The notes under the pieces: model-generated | What the model saw: the letters and a program-made list of their open reading frames with translations, nothing else | Told to the model about the DNA's origin: nothing | The model's database searches: none | In this document: positions 7,022 to 14,229 of the stretch, one piece after another | How the letters are laid out: each line of letters begins with the position of its first letter | How positions within the stretch are numbered: position 1 is the stretch's first letter | Program-made: the position numbers and the translations under genes | Assembly (NCBI GenBank): GCA_005772945.1 | Contig: SXIE01000497.1 | Span: 1 to 14,496 of the forward strand | DNA length: 14,496 nucleotides | Source of the DNA: Pseudomonadota bacterium | GTDB lineage: Bacteria; Myxococcota; UBA9042; PHBI01 | Reading direction: 5' to 3'

Positions 7022-8458
7022 TCACGCCTCGCCGCGGTCGCCTGGGTCGAGGGTCGCGTAGAGTCGGGTGATCCGGGCCGGATCCGCGCGCACCATCACG
7101 TTGTGCGTCGCAGCCGTCGAGACCTGCCCCACGGGCGCCCCGCGGGCCTTCCGCACGTGCTTGCGCTCGGTCCAGAGCACGTCGATGACGCCCTCGCCGC
7201 GCGCGCGGCTGTGCCAGGCTGCGAGCGCGGCGGCGTCGGCGAGCGCCTCGGCCGGGGGCGGCGCGTCCGATTTGTGCGGGCGGCGCAGGATGACGTGCGA
7301 CCCCGGGACGTCGCGCGCGTGCAGGAAGAGGTCGCGCCCGGAGGCGTGGCGAAACGTGAGCGCGTCGTTGTCCTTGGCGCTGCGGCCGACCCAGATCTCG
7401 CTGCCGTCGGTGGCGACGAAGCGCCGATAGGGTAGGCGCGGGGCGTCGGCGTGGCGCGGCGGGGGCTGGCGCGTGGCGCGGTAGCCGAGGGCGCGCAGCT
7501 CGCGCTCGGCGGCCGCAAAGGCTGGCTCGGCCTGAGCGACGGCGACGGCCTCTTGGAGCGCGGCGAGCTTGGCGTCGAGCTCGCTCGCGCCGAGCCAGCG
7601 CGCCTCGGCCTCGCGCCCCTTGCGCTCGAGCTTGCGGTAGCGCTGGAAGAGCCGCTCGAGGTTCTTGGCGGGCGTCAGCAGCGGATCGAGCGCGATGGTC
7701 ACGTCCCGCCCGGCGGGGTCGGCCCAATCGCTGACGACCGCTTCGGAAGCGCCTGCGGGGACCGTGCGCAAGACCGTCTTCAGCAGCTCGCCGGGGTGGC
7801 GCACGCGCGCGGCGTCCTCGGCCTCGGCGAGCTCGCGGGTGAGGGAGGCGAGCGTGCGCCCGAGACGTTCGCGGGCGATTCGGATCTCGCGCTCGAGCCC
7901 CGCGCGCCGCTCGGCGAGGTGCCGCGCATCCCAGTCGTCCCAGGTGAGCGCCGCGTAGGCCGCGAGCCAGTCCGCATCCGCCGTGCCGGCATCGACGGCC
8001 TGCACCGCGCCAGGCGGCAGCGCCGGCGAGTCCGGATCCGCGCCCGGGCGGTCCTCGAAAAGCCGAATGAGCTCGTGCCCTTCCGCATCGAGCATGGCGA
8101 GGTTCGGGTAGCGCCCCGCGAGCTGCACGACGAGTGACCAGGCCCCGTCGGCCCCTTCGAGCGCGAGCTGCCGCTCGCCCCGCGCCGCAACCCGCGCGAT
8201 GCGCTGGCCTTCGAGGAATTTGCGAAAGCCGATCGTCTCGCGGTCCGGGGCCGCGGGTGTGTCCGGCCAACGCGTCGTGACGATCACGCGCGGATGGCGC
8301 GCGTCGACGTCCACGAGCAGCCGCAGCTTGCCGAGGCGCCGCACATCGAGCAGCAACATCGCCGACGCCGGCCGCCACACGCGGTCGATGACCGATCCCG
8401 CCAGCGCCGCCTCCAATGCGGTCGCGAGCCGCGTCAGCGTGTCGCGGGTCGGACGCAC
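7022..8458 (-). CDS. rqcH: NFACT/RqcH-family ribosome quality-control protein
   Basis: A 478-residue member of the NFACT family (RqcH, also called FbpA-like; eukaryotic NEMF/Rqc2). RqcH binds peptidyl-tRNA-obstructed 50S subunits and directs addition of C-terminal alanine tails. Visible parts: an NFACT-N domain (about 1-140) with VQLAGRYPNLAMLD, matching the family's MGRHSNI segment; a charged coiled-coil middle (about 180-330); and an NFACT-R domain (about 350-460) with the hallmark DLFLHARDVPGSHVILRR. It is shorter than the roughly 570 residues of Bacillus RqcH, mainly in the middle. The signature Asp-Arg pair (Asp97-Arg98 in B. subtilis) appears as Glu95-Arg96 (ARGERQLAL), a conservative change. 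The start is a GTG at 8458, 21 bp after moaC on the same strand, so co-transcription is likely. Confidence 0.88.
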   Translation of the reverse strand: MRPTRDTLTRLATALEAALAGSVIDRVWRPASAMLLLDVRRLGKLRLLVDVDARHPRVIVTTRWPDTPAAPDRETIGFRKFLEGQRIARVAARGERQLALEGADGAWSLVVQLAGRYPNLAMLDAEGHELIRLFEDRPGADPDSPALPPGAVQAVDAGTADADWLAAYAALTWDDWDARHLAERRAGLEREIRIARERLGRTLASLTRELAEAEDAARVRHPGELLKTVLRTVPAGASEAVVSDWADPAGRDVTIALDPLLTPAKNLERLFQRYRKLERKGREAEARWLGASELDAKLAALQEAVAVAQAEPAFAAAERELRALGYRATRQPPPRHADAPRLPYRRFVATDGSEIWVGRSAKDNDALTFRHASGRDLFLHARDVPGSHVILRRPHKSDAPPPAEALADAAALAAWHSRARGEGVIDVLWTERKHVRKARGAPVGQVSTAATHNVMVRADPARITRLYATLDPGDRGEA

Positions 8459-8479
8459 GGGGCGCTCACCTGGTCCTGC

Positions 8480-8995
8480 CTACGACCCATCGCGCTCGGG
8501 CGGCCGCGTGACCGTCCCGCTCTTGCCCCCGGCTTTCGCGATGAGCGCCACCTCGACGACGCGCATCCAACGGTCGCTCGCCTTGGCCATGTCGTACAGC
8601 GTCAGAGCAGCCACCGAAGCGGCCGTCATCGCCTCCATCTCGACCCCGGTGCGCCCGGTCGTCGTCGCCGTCGCGACGATCACGACACGCGTATCCTCGA
8701 CCGCGAGCGCGATCTCGACGTGATCGAGCGGCAGCGGATGGCAGAGGGGGATCAGCTCGGCGGTCCGCTTGGCGGCCATGATCCCCGCAATCCGCGCGAC
8801 CGCGAGCGCATCCCCCTTGGCGAGTGTGGCCGTCCGCAGCTTCGCGATCGTCTCCGCCTGGGCCGTCACGATCGCCCGCGCCGTCGCGGTGCGCTTGGTC
8901 GGCACCTTGTCGGATACGTCCACCATGACGGCGCGCCCGCTCGCGTCGATGTGCGTCAGCGCCGCGGCGCCCCCATCGTGCGCGCCTCCGCTCAT
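8480..8995 (-). CDS. moaC: Cyclic pyranopterin monophosphate synthase MoaC
   Basis: A 171-residue MoaC, the usual family length. MoaC converts the MoaA product of GTP into cyclic pyranopterin monophosphate, the first stage of molybdenum cofactor biosynthesis in the cytoplasm. Signatures in order: [80 protein letters not shown] (which carries the Asp and Lys of the active site) and KAGGKSG near the end. The ATG overlaps the stop of the upstream lipoprotein (ATGA), so translation is coupled. Its GC-rich frame is also open far upstream, but similarity begins at this Met. No other molybdopterin genes are in the window; its neighbours (a lipoprotein and RqcH) have no obvious link to the cofactor. 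Confidence 0.96.
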   Translation of the reverse strand: MSGGAHDGGAAALTHIDASGRAVMVDVSDKVPTKRTATARAIVTAQAETIAKLRTATLAKGDALAVARIAGIMAAKRTAELIPLCHPLPLDHVEIALAVEDTRVVIVATATTTGRTGVEMEAMTAASVAALTLYDMAKASDRWMRVVEVALIAKAGGKSGTVTRPPERDGS

Positions 8996-9924
8996 GGCGA
9001 GACCGTCACCGGCAGCGTCGCCGTGAGCGCCCCGAACGTCGCGTTCACCTGGCAGGTCCCGACCGCCTTGCCCGTAATAATGTACGTGCCTTCCCCGAGG
9101 TTCAGGTTCGGCGCGACGGTGCAAATCGCGGTGTCCGACGACGCGATCGTCGCGAGCGACGCCACGCCGACGACCGTGTCGGCCAGATCGGTCTTGCCGC
9201 GCAGCACGGTCACGGTCGTACCGCCGAGCTTGAGCTGGGTCCCGCCCTCGGCCTGCTTCAGCTCGAGGCTGGTCACGGCCGCCTGCGCCACGACCTCGAT
9301 CGCGAGCGGCTCGTCGCCCTGACCGGTGACCGTGGTGTTGCCTTCGGTCGCGAAGTGAATGAGCGCGTAGCCCGTCGCGGTCGAGGGATCGACCGTGCCC
9401 GCGCCGGCGGGCGCGATGGTGATCGGCAGCGTGCCGTAGCCGATCGCGAGGCGGTCGTTCGCGCCGCGCAGCGTGACGAAGAAGCGCGCCGCGCCGCCGA
9501 CCATCCCCTTGGAGGCCGGGCTGTCGGGCACGAGCGCGCCGGGGGCGGCGACGTCGAGTTTCGCGAGATCGACGACCGTCAGATCGAAGGCGTCCTCGCC
9601 GCGGCTCGTGACGACGGCGATCTCGGTGGTGCCGGCCGCGTGCGCCTCGAGGTGGATCTTGTTGCCGCCGGCGGTGGTGACGCTCGCGACCGCGGTGTTC
9701 GTGCTGGTGACCTGGCTGACGCTGGCGGGATCGCTCGCGCCGTCGTCGCCGAAGCAGAGGATGTCGGCCTTGAAGCCCGCGGCCATGGCGGTCGTGAAGC
9801 CCGACGGGATGAGCGCCTCGGGCTGGTCGTACTGGAATTTGAGGGTCGCGCCCTTGCCGGCACCGATGGTGTCGCAGGCGAAGACGGCGAGCGTGAAGAA
9901 CGAAGCGGTCAGAAGGGAGCGCAT
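8992..9924 (-). CDS. Exported lipoprotein, probably with bacterial Ig-like beta domains
   Basis: A 310-residue exported protein. [17 protein letters not shown] is a lipoprotein signal with Cys17. The mature part is rich in Thr, Val, Ala and Gly and reads as beta-strands. One segment resembles a bacterial Ig-like (BIG2-type) repeat: [34 protein letters not shown], and the C-terminal third repeats the pattern ([39 protein letters not shown]). The Ig assignment is an inference from this pattern. There is a Cys in each half of the C-terminal repeat (TAICTV and GTCQV), which could form a disulfide. The start is supported by GGAGGT 5 nt upstream; the frame stays open upstream only because it runs antisense to the methyltransferase gene. 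It overlaps moaC by 4 nt and is probably the first gene of the minus-strand operon. Confidence 0.85.
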   Translation of the reverse strand: MRSLLTASFFTLAVFACDTIGAGKGATLKFQYDQPEALIPSGFTTAMAAGFKADILCFGDDGASDPASVSQVTSTNTAVASVTTAGGNKIHLEAHAAGTTEIAVVTSRGEDAFDLTVVDLAKLDVAAPGALVPDSPASKGMVGGAARFFVTLRGANDRLAIGYGTLPITIAPAGAGTVDPSTATGYALIHFATEGNTTVTGQGDEPLAIEVVAQAAVTSLELKQAEGGTQLKLGGTTVTVLRGKTDLADTVVGVASLATIASSDTAICTVAPNLNLGEGTYIITGKAVGTCQVNATFGALTATLPVTVSP

Positions 9925-9929
9925 GGGAG

Positions 9930-9935
9930 ACCTCC
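9930..9935 (-). promoter_or_regulatory. Ribosome binding site of the Ig-like lipoprotein
   Basis: On the minus strand GGAGGT lies 5 nt before the ATG at 9924. It separates the true start from the open but non-coding extension of the frame up to 10818. Confidence 0.7.
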
Positions 9936-10011
9936 GGGGGCGTGTGCGGCCGCGCGAGCGAATAGGCAATCGGGGCGTGGCGCGCCCTGCAGACTGCCAT
10001 GATTCGCGGCA

Positions 10012-10860
10012 ATGGTGTACGCCGCCGGGATGTCCGTTTTCCGCACGACGCCGATCAACGACCGCGATGACCCGCGGATCGCGCCCTACGTGAGCGTGCG
10101 CGAGCATGATCTGGTGCGCCGCGACGGGCTCTTCGTGGCCGAGGGGGACGTGGTCGTCCGGGTGTTGGTGGCGTCGCGCACCTACGCGATCCAATCGGTG
10201 CTGGTGAGCGAGAGTCGCGTCGCGGGGCTCGGGCGCGTCATCGCGGACATCGACCCCGCCGTGCCGATCTACGCGGTCGAGCACGGGCTGATGCAGGCGA
10301 TCATCGGGTTCCCGATCCACCGGGGGCTCATGGCGATCGGGGTGCGCGGCGAGGACTCGCGCGGCGACGTCGTCCTGGACCGGCTCGCGGCGCGTGCGAC
10401 GGTCGTGGCGCTGGTCGGGGTGTGCAACCACGACAACGTCGGCGGGATCTTTCGGAACGCGGCGGCCTTCGGGGCGGGCGCGGTCCTGCTCGACGCGACG
10501 TGCTGCGATCCGCTGTATCGCAAGGCGCTGCGCGTGTCGGTCGGCGGGGTGCTGCACGTGCCGTTCGCGCGCTACGATTCGGCGCATGGGATGCTCGACG
10601 CGCTCGTGCAGCGCGGGTTCGAGCTGGTGGCGCTGAGCCCGCAGGGCGAGCATCGCCTGGAGACGCTGGGGCCGGCGCCGCGCCGGGCGATCATCCTGGG
10701 CGCCGAGGGGCCCGGGCTGCCGGCCGACGTCATGGCGCGCGCACGCCGGACGCGCATCGACATCGCGAGCCACTTCGACTCGCTCAACGTGGCCGTGACC
10801 AGCGGCATCGCGCTCCACGCGCTCGCGAACCTGGCGGGCGCGTCGGGCGCGACCGGCTGA
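10012..10860 (+). CDS. SpoU/TrmH-family RNA 2'-O-methyltransferase
   Basis: A 282-residue SPOUT-class enzyme expected to transfer a methyl group from S-adenosylmethionine to a ribose 2'-OH of tRNA or rRNA. An N-terminal substrate-binding domain (about 25-120; [21 protein letters not shown]) precedes the SpoU domain (about 130-277). The three motifs are [17 protein letters not shown] (Arg148 as the expected catalytic Arg), [10 protein letters not shown] (229-236) and [20 protein letters not shown], which form the trefoil knot that binds the cofactor. The target nucleotide cannot be read from this. The start is uncertain: the ATG at 10012 and the in-frame ATG at 10030 both lack a clear Shine-Dalgarno sequence. 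A -10-like CATGAT at 9998-10003 lies 8 nt before the first ATG. The gene is divergent from the Ig-like lipoprotein and convergent with the SRPBCC gene. Confidence 0.92.
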   Translation: MVYAAGMSVFRTTPINDRDDPRIAPYVSVREHDLVRRDGLFVAEGDVVVRVLVASRTYAIQSVLVSESRVAGLGRVIADIDPAVPIYAVEHGLMQAIIGFPIHRGLMAIGVRGEDSRGDVVLDRLAARATVVALVGVCNHDNVGGIFRNAAAFGAGAVLLDATCCDPLYRKALRVSVGGVLHVPFARYDSAHGMLDALVQRGFELVALSPQGEHRLETLGPAPRRAIILGAEGPGLPADVMARARRTRIDIASHFDSLNVAVTSGIALHALANLAGASGATG

Positions 10861-10869
10861 CCGGCGGAC

Positions 10870-10898
10870 CCGGCGCCCGCGCCGAGGTCAGGCGCCGG
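10870..10898. terminator. Inverted repeat between convergent genes, possible terminator
   Basis: CCGGCGCC (10870-10877) and GGCGCCGG (10891-10898) are perfect 8-bp arms with a 13-bp spacer, located between the methyltransferase stop and the end of the SRPBCC gene. The right arm overlaps the last codons of the SRPBCC gene. There is no T-tract, so its role is uncertain. Confidence 0.3.
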
Positions 10899-11349
10899 AC
10901 GTTGCGCCCGCTTCCACGAAGCGCTTGAGGCCGTCGAAGAACGCCGCGAGCCCCTCTTCGAATTTGCGGCGTGCGACCACGCCGTCGAAGAACGCGCCCA
11001 ACGCGCCGAATTTCAGATCGTAGGCCATCTTGCGCGTGACGCGCGTGCCGCCGTTTTCAGCGATCAACGCCGTGCGATGGACAAAGCGCTTGAGCGGCGC
11101 GGTGCCGGCCGTGAGCTCGAACGCCAGCGCCTCGTCCACGCGCCACTCGGTCACGCGCTCGTCGAACCAGCCGCCGCGCGCGAGCTCGCAGCGACGGATC
11201 GTCCCGACGCCCGGCGTGCCCCCGCTTGGCCGCAGCGTCGCGCGCGTCACGCCCGGATCGTAACGCCCCAGCGCCTCGAGCGTCGTGAGGACGCGCCACA
11301 CCGCGCCCGGGGGCGCTGCGATCCATGTGGTGCTCTCGAGCTCCGTCAT
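10888..11349 (-). CDS. SRPBCC (START/polyketide-cyclase-like) family protein
   Basis: A 153-residue protein with the length and layout of the SRPBCC/polyketide cyclase-dehydrase superfamily, a helix-grip fold with a deep hydrophobic cavity. It begins TELESTTWIAAPPGAVWRVLTTLEALGRYDPGV, the typical first strand followed by the PxxxVWxVLTxxE helix. It continues with strands (RRCELARGGWFDERVTEWR, LAFELTAGTAPLKRFVHRTAL, GGTRVTRKMAYDLKFG) and ends in a long helix (VARRKFEEGLAAFFDGLKRFVE). No signal peptide or membrane segment is present, so it is likely cytoplasmic. The ligand is unknown; family members bind lipids, polyketides or act as enzymes. It lies 62 bp after the HAD gene on the same strand and could be co-transcribed. 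A -10-like TAGGAT (11370-11365) lies 15 nt upstream, so it may also have its own promoter. Confidence 0.87.
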   Translation of the reverse strand: MTELESTTWIAAPPGAVWRVLTTLEALGRYDPGVTRATLRPSGGTPGVGTIRRCELARGGWFDERVTEWRVDEALAFELTAGTAPLKRFVHRTALIAENGGTRVTRKMAYDLKFGALGAFFDGVVARRKFEEGLAAFFDGLKRFVEAGATSGA

Positions 11350-11411
11350 CGGCGTCTCCGTCCGATCCTAATGAGGGGCCCGCGCGCATGCGGACCATGA
11401 GGGTAGGGGCG

Positions 11412-12137
11412 TCAGGCGCGCGTCGGACTCGGAAATCCCCAGTTGCGCCGCACGCTCGCGAGCAGCGCGGTCCAGGTCTCGGCGATGGCGGCGGTCGCGT
11501 CGTCACTGGCGGCGACGGTCGCGGCCCCGTCCGTCCATTCGCTCATCTCCGCGAGGAACACGAACGGCACGCCGAGGGCCTCGGCGGCCTCCCAGTCCCC
11601 GCCGCCATCGCCCACGAAGAGCGCCTCGGCCGGCGCCACGTGCTGTGCGGCCAGGATGCGCGTGAGGTGCGCGCGTTTGCCGACCGGCGATCCATGCACG
11701 TCGGCGAACCGATCGGCGATGTTCTGGCGCGCGAAGACCTTGCGCAGCTCCTCCTCGTCGCTGCCCGAGACGACCCACACGCGGTCGGGGCCGCCGGCGA
11801 GGGCCGCGAAGGCGAGCGCCTCGGGGCGCGGGGTCATGGTCTCGTAGCCGCGCTCGCAGAACTCGCCGAAGCGCAGGAGGGCGCGCGTGGAGGCTGCATC
11901 GACGTCCGGCACCGGGCACAGCTCCCGGAAGAAGTGCTCGATCTTGAGGTAGCGCGACACGCCGCCCGTCCGCTTGTGCCACGCGACCAGGGCCTCGACG
12001 GCGTCGCGCGGGTAGCGGTCGAGCGCGTAACGGAACGCGTCGCACTTGAGCTGGTTCGTGTCGAAGATGACGCCGTCGCAGTCCATGAACACGGCGTGGG
12101 GACGCGCTTTCGTGAGCGCATCGAGCGGGCGAGCCAT
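11412..12137 (-). CDS. HAD-superfamily hydrolase
   Basis: A 241-residue haloacid-dehalogenase-type hydrolase, probably a phosphatase or phosphonatase-like enzyme of the cytoplasm. All motifs are visible: motif I MDCDGVIFDTN (nucleophile Asp19, acid/base Asp21), motif II VVSGS (Ser124), motif III Lys154 in SPVGKRAHLTRIL, and motif IV FVGDGGGDWEAA (Asp177, Asp181). A helical cap lies between motifs I and II (about residues 30-115), as in C1-cap members such as beta-phosphoglucomutase and phosphoglycolate phosphatase. The substrate cannot be assigned. The start ATG is supported by AAAGGTGG 5 nt upstream. The frame stays open far beyond this ATG only because it runs antisense to the barrel and dioxygenase genes. 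It is followed by the SRPBCC gene in the same direction. Confidence 0.92.
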   Translation of the reverse strand: MARPLDALTKARPHAVFMDCDGVIFDTNQLKCDAFRYALDRYPRDAVEALVAWHKRTGGVSRYLKIEHFFRELCPVPDVDAASTRALLRFGEFCERGYETMTPRPEALAFAALAGGPDRVWVVSGSDEEELRKVFARQNIADRFADVHGSPVGKRAHLTRILAAQHVAPAEALFVGDGGGDWEAAEALGVPFVFLAEMSEWTDGAATVAASDDATAAIAETWTALLASVRRNWGFPSPTRA

Positions 12138-12260
12138 CGTGCCACCTTTGCCTGGGTGCCGCGCGCGGCGGGCGCCCCGCTCCCTCCTTAGCGCGCGCGG
12201 CACCGGCGCGCACGAAACCAGCACGGTCGGGACGGTCGGGCGTTCGCGGCGGCGCGTCGC

Positions 12261-12289
12261 TTGTTGCGCGGGGCCGCGTGCGCTACGGT
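12261..12289 (+). promoter_or_regulatory. Candidate promoter of the beta-barrel gene, leaderless geometry
   Basis: TTGTTG (12261-12266) and TACGGT (12284-12289) are separated by 17 bp. The -10 box keeps the key TA....T positions and ends 7 nt before the GTG at 12297. No Shine-Dalgarno sequence is present. The match is modest and the surrounding sequence is very GC-rich. Confidence 0.4.
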
Positions 12290-12296
12290 CGCGCCC

Positions 12297-13190
12297 GTGC
12301 ACGAGCGGCGACATGACGCCCCGCGGGCGATTCGTCGGCCCTCCGGCGAGGTAGGTCGCGGCGCGACCCGCGTCGTGTCGTGGGCGCTCGTGGCGGCCTG
12401 CGTGATCGCGGCGGGGGGGGGCGCGGCGCGCGCGCTTCCGAATCGGGGGCCGCGCGTCGCGCTCGATTTCGGCTTCGGCTTCGTGAAGAACGCGCTCGGG
12501 GACGGCTTCGTTTGGAGTCCGCTCGTCGAGCTCGGCGCGCCGGTCTCGCCCGACTGGAGCTTCGTCGCGCGCTGGGGGTTCGCGGGCGCCCCAGCGGACG
12601 GCGGGACGGCGTTCGAGACGGGCAACCCCGCGGTCGGGTTCTCGTTTCGGGCCTCCGAGGGCTTCACGCTCACGCCGATCATCACGTTGCCGTTGGCGCG
12701 CGGCGCGCTCAATGTTGCGGCCGGCGACCCGCAGGCACCGCGCGCGCTCGCTTATGAGGCGGCCCGGGCGGTGCGCGGCGGCGTCGACCCGTGGCTGTGG
12801 GTTCCCAACACGGTCAGCCCGGCGCTGCTGATGACGTGGGCACGCTGGTTCGATCCCGTGCTCCTCGAGGTGCATCCGGATCTGAGCTACATCGTCCCGA
12901 TCTCGGGCTCCGGCTCGCGCACCGGGTTTGTGATCCAGCTGCGTGCGAGGGCGGCGCTGCGGCTCTTCCGCCACCTCTGGATCGGTGCGACGACGGCGCT
13001 GGTGGTGACGCCGGCGGACGCCAAGGGCGCGTTCCAGTTTTCGGTCGGCGGCGAGCTGCGCTTCACGGTGGGCTCGGATGCCTTCGTCGGCACGCGCCTG
13101 GTGACGAATATCGGCGGGGCGCTTGGGACGTCGTTCTATCGCGACGACGCGTACTGGGGCCTGCACCTGGACGTCGGCGCTGGGTTCTGA
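12297..13190 (+). CDS. Probable outer-membrane beta-barrel protein
   Basis: About 297 residues, family not recognised. A basic N-terminus is followed by a hydrophobic signal (VVSWALVAACVIAAGGGAARALP), so export is likely. The mature part shows alternating hydrophobic/polar strands with Gly- and aromatic-rich turns (VALDFGFGFVKNALGDGFVW, WSFVARWGFAG, FSFRASEGFTLTPIITL, QFSVGGELRFTVGSDAFVG) and ends LHLDVGAGF with a terminal Phe. This is the usual signal for outer-membrane barrel insertion. The start is uncertain: the GTG at 12297 has no Shine-Dalgarno sequence but a promoter-like box ends 7 nt upstream. Other in-frame starts are TTG at 12261 and GTG at 12375, and the n-region from 12297 is long. 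It is divergent from the HAD gene, with 159 bp between the two starts. Confidence 0.72.
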   Translation: MHERRHDAPRAIRRPSGEVGRGATRVVSWALVAACVIAAGGGAARALPNRGPRVALDFGFGFVKNALGDGFVWSPLVELGAPVSPDWSFVARWGFAGAPADGGTAFETGNPAVGFSFRASEGFTLTPIITLPLARGALNVAAGDPQAPRALAYEAARAVRGGVDPWLWVPNTVSPALLMTWARWFDPVLLEVHPDLSYIVPISGSGSRTGFVIQLRARAALRLFRHLWIGATTALVVTPADAKGAFQFSVGGELRFTVGSDAFVGTRLVTNIGGALGTSFYRDDAYWGLHLDVGAGF

Positions 13191-13233
13191 GGGGCGCGCG
13201 TGCGGTGTCAGGGCGCCTTGCATTGGCGCGCGG

Positions 13234-13262
13234 TTGTCAGCGAGGATGGCAGCGCCTAGCGG
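13234..13262 (+). promoter_or_regulatory. Candidate promoter of the dioxygenase gene
   Basis: TTGTCA (13234-13239, five of six consensus positions) is followed 17 bp later by TAGCGG (13257-13262). It would give a leader of about 80 nt that includes the AAGGAG at 13339. The -10 match is weak. Confidence 0.35.
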
Positions 13263-13338
13263 TGCGGGCGGCGCTGGGAGCGGCCCCGCGGGGTGCGCGC
13301 GCGGAACGCCGCGTGCTCTTGGCGGCGTGGACCGGGCC

Positions 13339-13344
13339 AAGGAG
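13339..13344 (+). promoter_or_regulatory. Ribosome binding site deciding the dioxygenase GTG start
   Basis: AAGGAG lies 5 nt before the GTG at 13350. This supports the GTG over the ATG at 13293, which is in frame but has no Shine-Dalgarno sequence and would bury the Tat signal. Confidence 0.75.
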
Positions 13345-13349
13345 CTGTC

Positions 13350-14141
13350 GTGACCATCCGATCCGCAACCTCTCTTCGCGACCCCGAGCGCCGGTGGTTC
13401 CTGCGGTGGTTGCTGGCCACGCCAATCGTGGCGGCGTGCGCCGAGGCGGTCGAGCGCGGGACCCGCGATGCGGCAGGGGCTTCCGAGACAGAGACCGAGA
13501 CCGAGACCGAGTCCGAGCCCGAGACAGAGACCGAGACCGAGTCCGAGTCCGAGCCCGAGACCGAGACCGAGTCCGAGACCGAGACCGAGTCCGAGACCGA
13601 GACCGAGACCGAGTCCGAGTCCGAGGTCGAAGTCGTGTCCGAGATTTGCACCCCGACCCAGCGGGATACGCTCGGTCCGTACTACCAGCCCGGTTCCCCG
13701 CACATGTCAGACCTCGCGCCGCCGGGAGAACCCGGCCAGATCATCGCGATTCAGGGCGTCATCCGGGGCGCCGACTGCGCCCCGATCCCCTACGCCACGG
13801 TCGAAGTCTGGCAGGCCGACGCGGCCGGCGCCTACCACGACACCAAGCTGCGCGCGGCGCTCGATGCCGATGGCGTCGGCGCCTACGGCTTTCGCTCCGT
13901 CATGCCAGGCGCCTATCTTCAGGCCACCGGCTACCGCCCGGCCCACCTTCATTACCGCGTCTCGGCGCCCGGCTTCGCGACGCTCGTGACGCAGATCTAC
14001 TTCGCCGGCGACCCCTACCTCGCCCCCAACGACTCGTGCACCACGTGCGGCTCGGACGACCCTGCACGCATCATCGCGCTCGCGCCCGGCGACGTGACCA
14101 ACTTCGGCCGCGTCGACATCACGCTCGCGCCGCTCCGCTGA
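13350..14141 (+). CDS. Tat-exported lipoprotein, intradiol ring-cleavage dioxygenase family, with Glu-rich repeat linker
   Basis: A 263-residue protein. Residues 13-30 (ERRWFLRWLLATPIVAAC) combine a twin-arginine motif with a lipobox (Cys30), so it is probably folded, exported by Tat and lipid-anchored. Residues 45-92 are 24 dipeptides of Ser/Thr/Pro plus Glu encoded by a hexanucleotide repeat. The catalytic domain follows (about 100-263): TLGPYYQPGSP, then VEVWQADAAGAYHD, RSVMPGAYLQATGYRPAHLHYRV. Tyr162, Tyr189, His199 and His201 fit the four Fe(III) ligands of catechol and protocatechuate dioxygenases. The domain is shorter than classical enzymes and lacks their N-terminal dimerisation part. 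A CTTC motif (Cys230, Cys233) lies near the end. Aromatic ring cleavage is the family reaction; the substrate outside the cytoplasm is unknown. Convergent with the tRNA; a hairpin lies between them. Confidence 0.9.
   Translation: MTIRSATSLRDPERRWFLRWLLATPIVAACAEAVERGTRDAAGASETETETETESEPETETETESESEPETETESETETESETETETESESEVEVVSEICTPTQRDTLGPYYQPGSPHMSDLAPPGEPGQIIAIQGVIRGADCAPIPYATVEVWQADAAGAYHDTKLRAALDADGVGAYGFRSVMPGAYLQATGYRPAHLHYRVSAPGFATLVTQIYFAGDPYLAPNDSCTTCGSDDPARIIALAPGDVTNFGRVDITLAPLR
13482..13625 (+). repeat. Hexanucleotide tandem repeat, 24 units, coding for a (S/T/P)E linker
   Basis: Twenty-four consecutive six-base units of the form NCC/ACA-GAG (mostly ACCGAG and TCCGAG, two ACAGAG and two CCCGAG), 144 bp in all. 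Each unit encodes one Thr-, Ser- or Pro-Glu pair. Because the unit is a multiple of three, gain or loss of copies changes linker length without breaking the frame. The two ACAGAG units each start a similar block, hinting at block duplication. Confidence 0.95.
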
Positions 14142-14172
14142 CGGCCGAAAGCACGGTACGGGCCGCGAACAC

Positions 14173-14204
14173 GAAAGCCGACGACCTTGCGATCGTCGGC
14201 TTTC
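14173..14204. terminator. Hairpin between dioxygenase and tRNA, likely bidirectional terminator
   Basis: GAAAGCCGACGA (14173-14184) and TCGTCGGCTTTC (14193-14204) form a perfect 12-bp stem with an 8-base loop. The outer end of the stem carries AAA/TTT, which gives a short T run in either direction. It lies 32 bp after the dioxygenase stop and 26 bp beyond the tRNA 3' end, so it can serve both converging transcripts. Confidence 0.75.
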
Positions 14205-14229
14205 AGTACGCATGCCGTCCAGTTCAGGG

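Noticed and set aside
6233..7435. A 400-codon plus-strand frame opposite the CxxC and NFACT genes
   Set aside because: It is an antisense shadow. The minus strand carries the NFACT hallmark and a supported GTG start.
8992..10818. A 608-codon minus-strand frame extending the Ig-like lipoprotein upstream
   Set aside because: The extra part is antisense to the SpoU/TrmH gene, is rich in Arg, Asp and His, and precedes a clear lipoprotein signal with its own GGAGGT.
12180..12190. A minus-strand AAGGAGG-like sequence upstream of the HAD gene
   Set aside because: No start codon lies at a usable distance, and the HAD start has its own AAAGGTGG closer by.
13482..13625. Tandem repeats considered as a CRISPR array
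   Set aside because: Six-base units without spacers, in frame within a protein-coding gene.
11412..13703. A 763-codon minus-strand frame with a long (Gly-Leu)n tract at its N-terminus
   Set aside because: The Gly-Leu tract is the antisense of the dioxygenase hexanucleotide repeat, and the middle is antisense to the barrel gene. Only the HAD domain from the Met at 12137, with its ribosome binding site, is supported.
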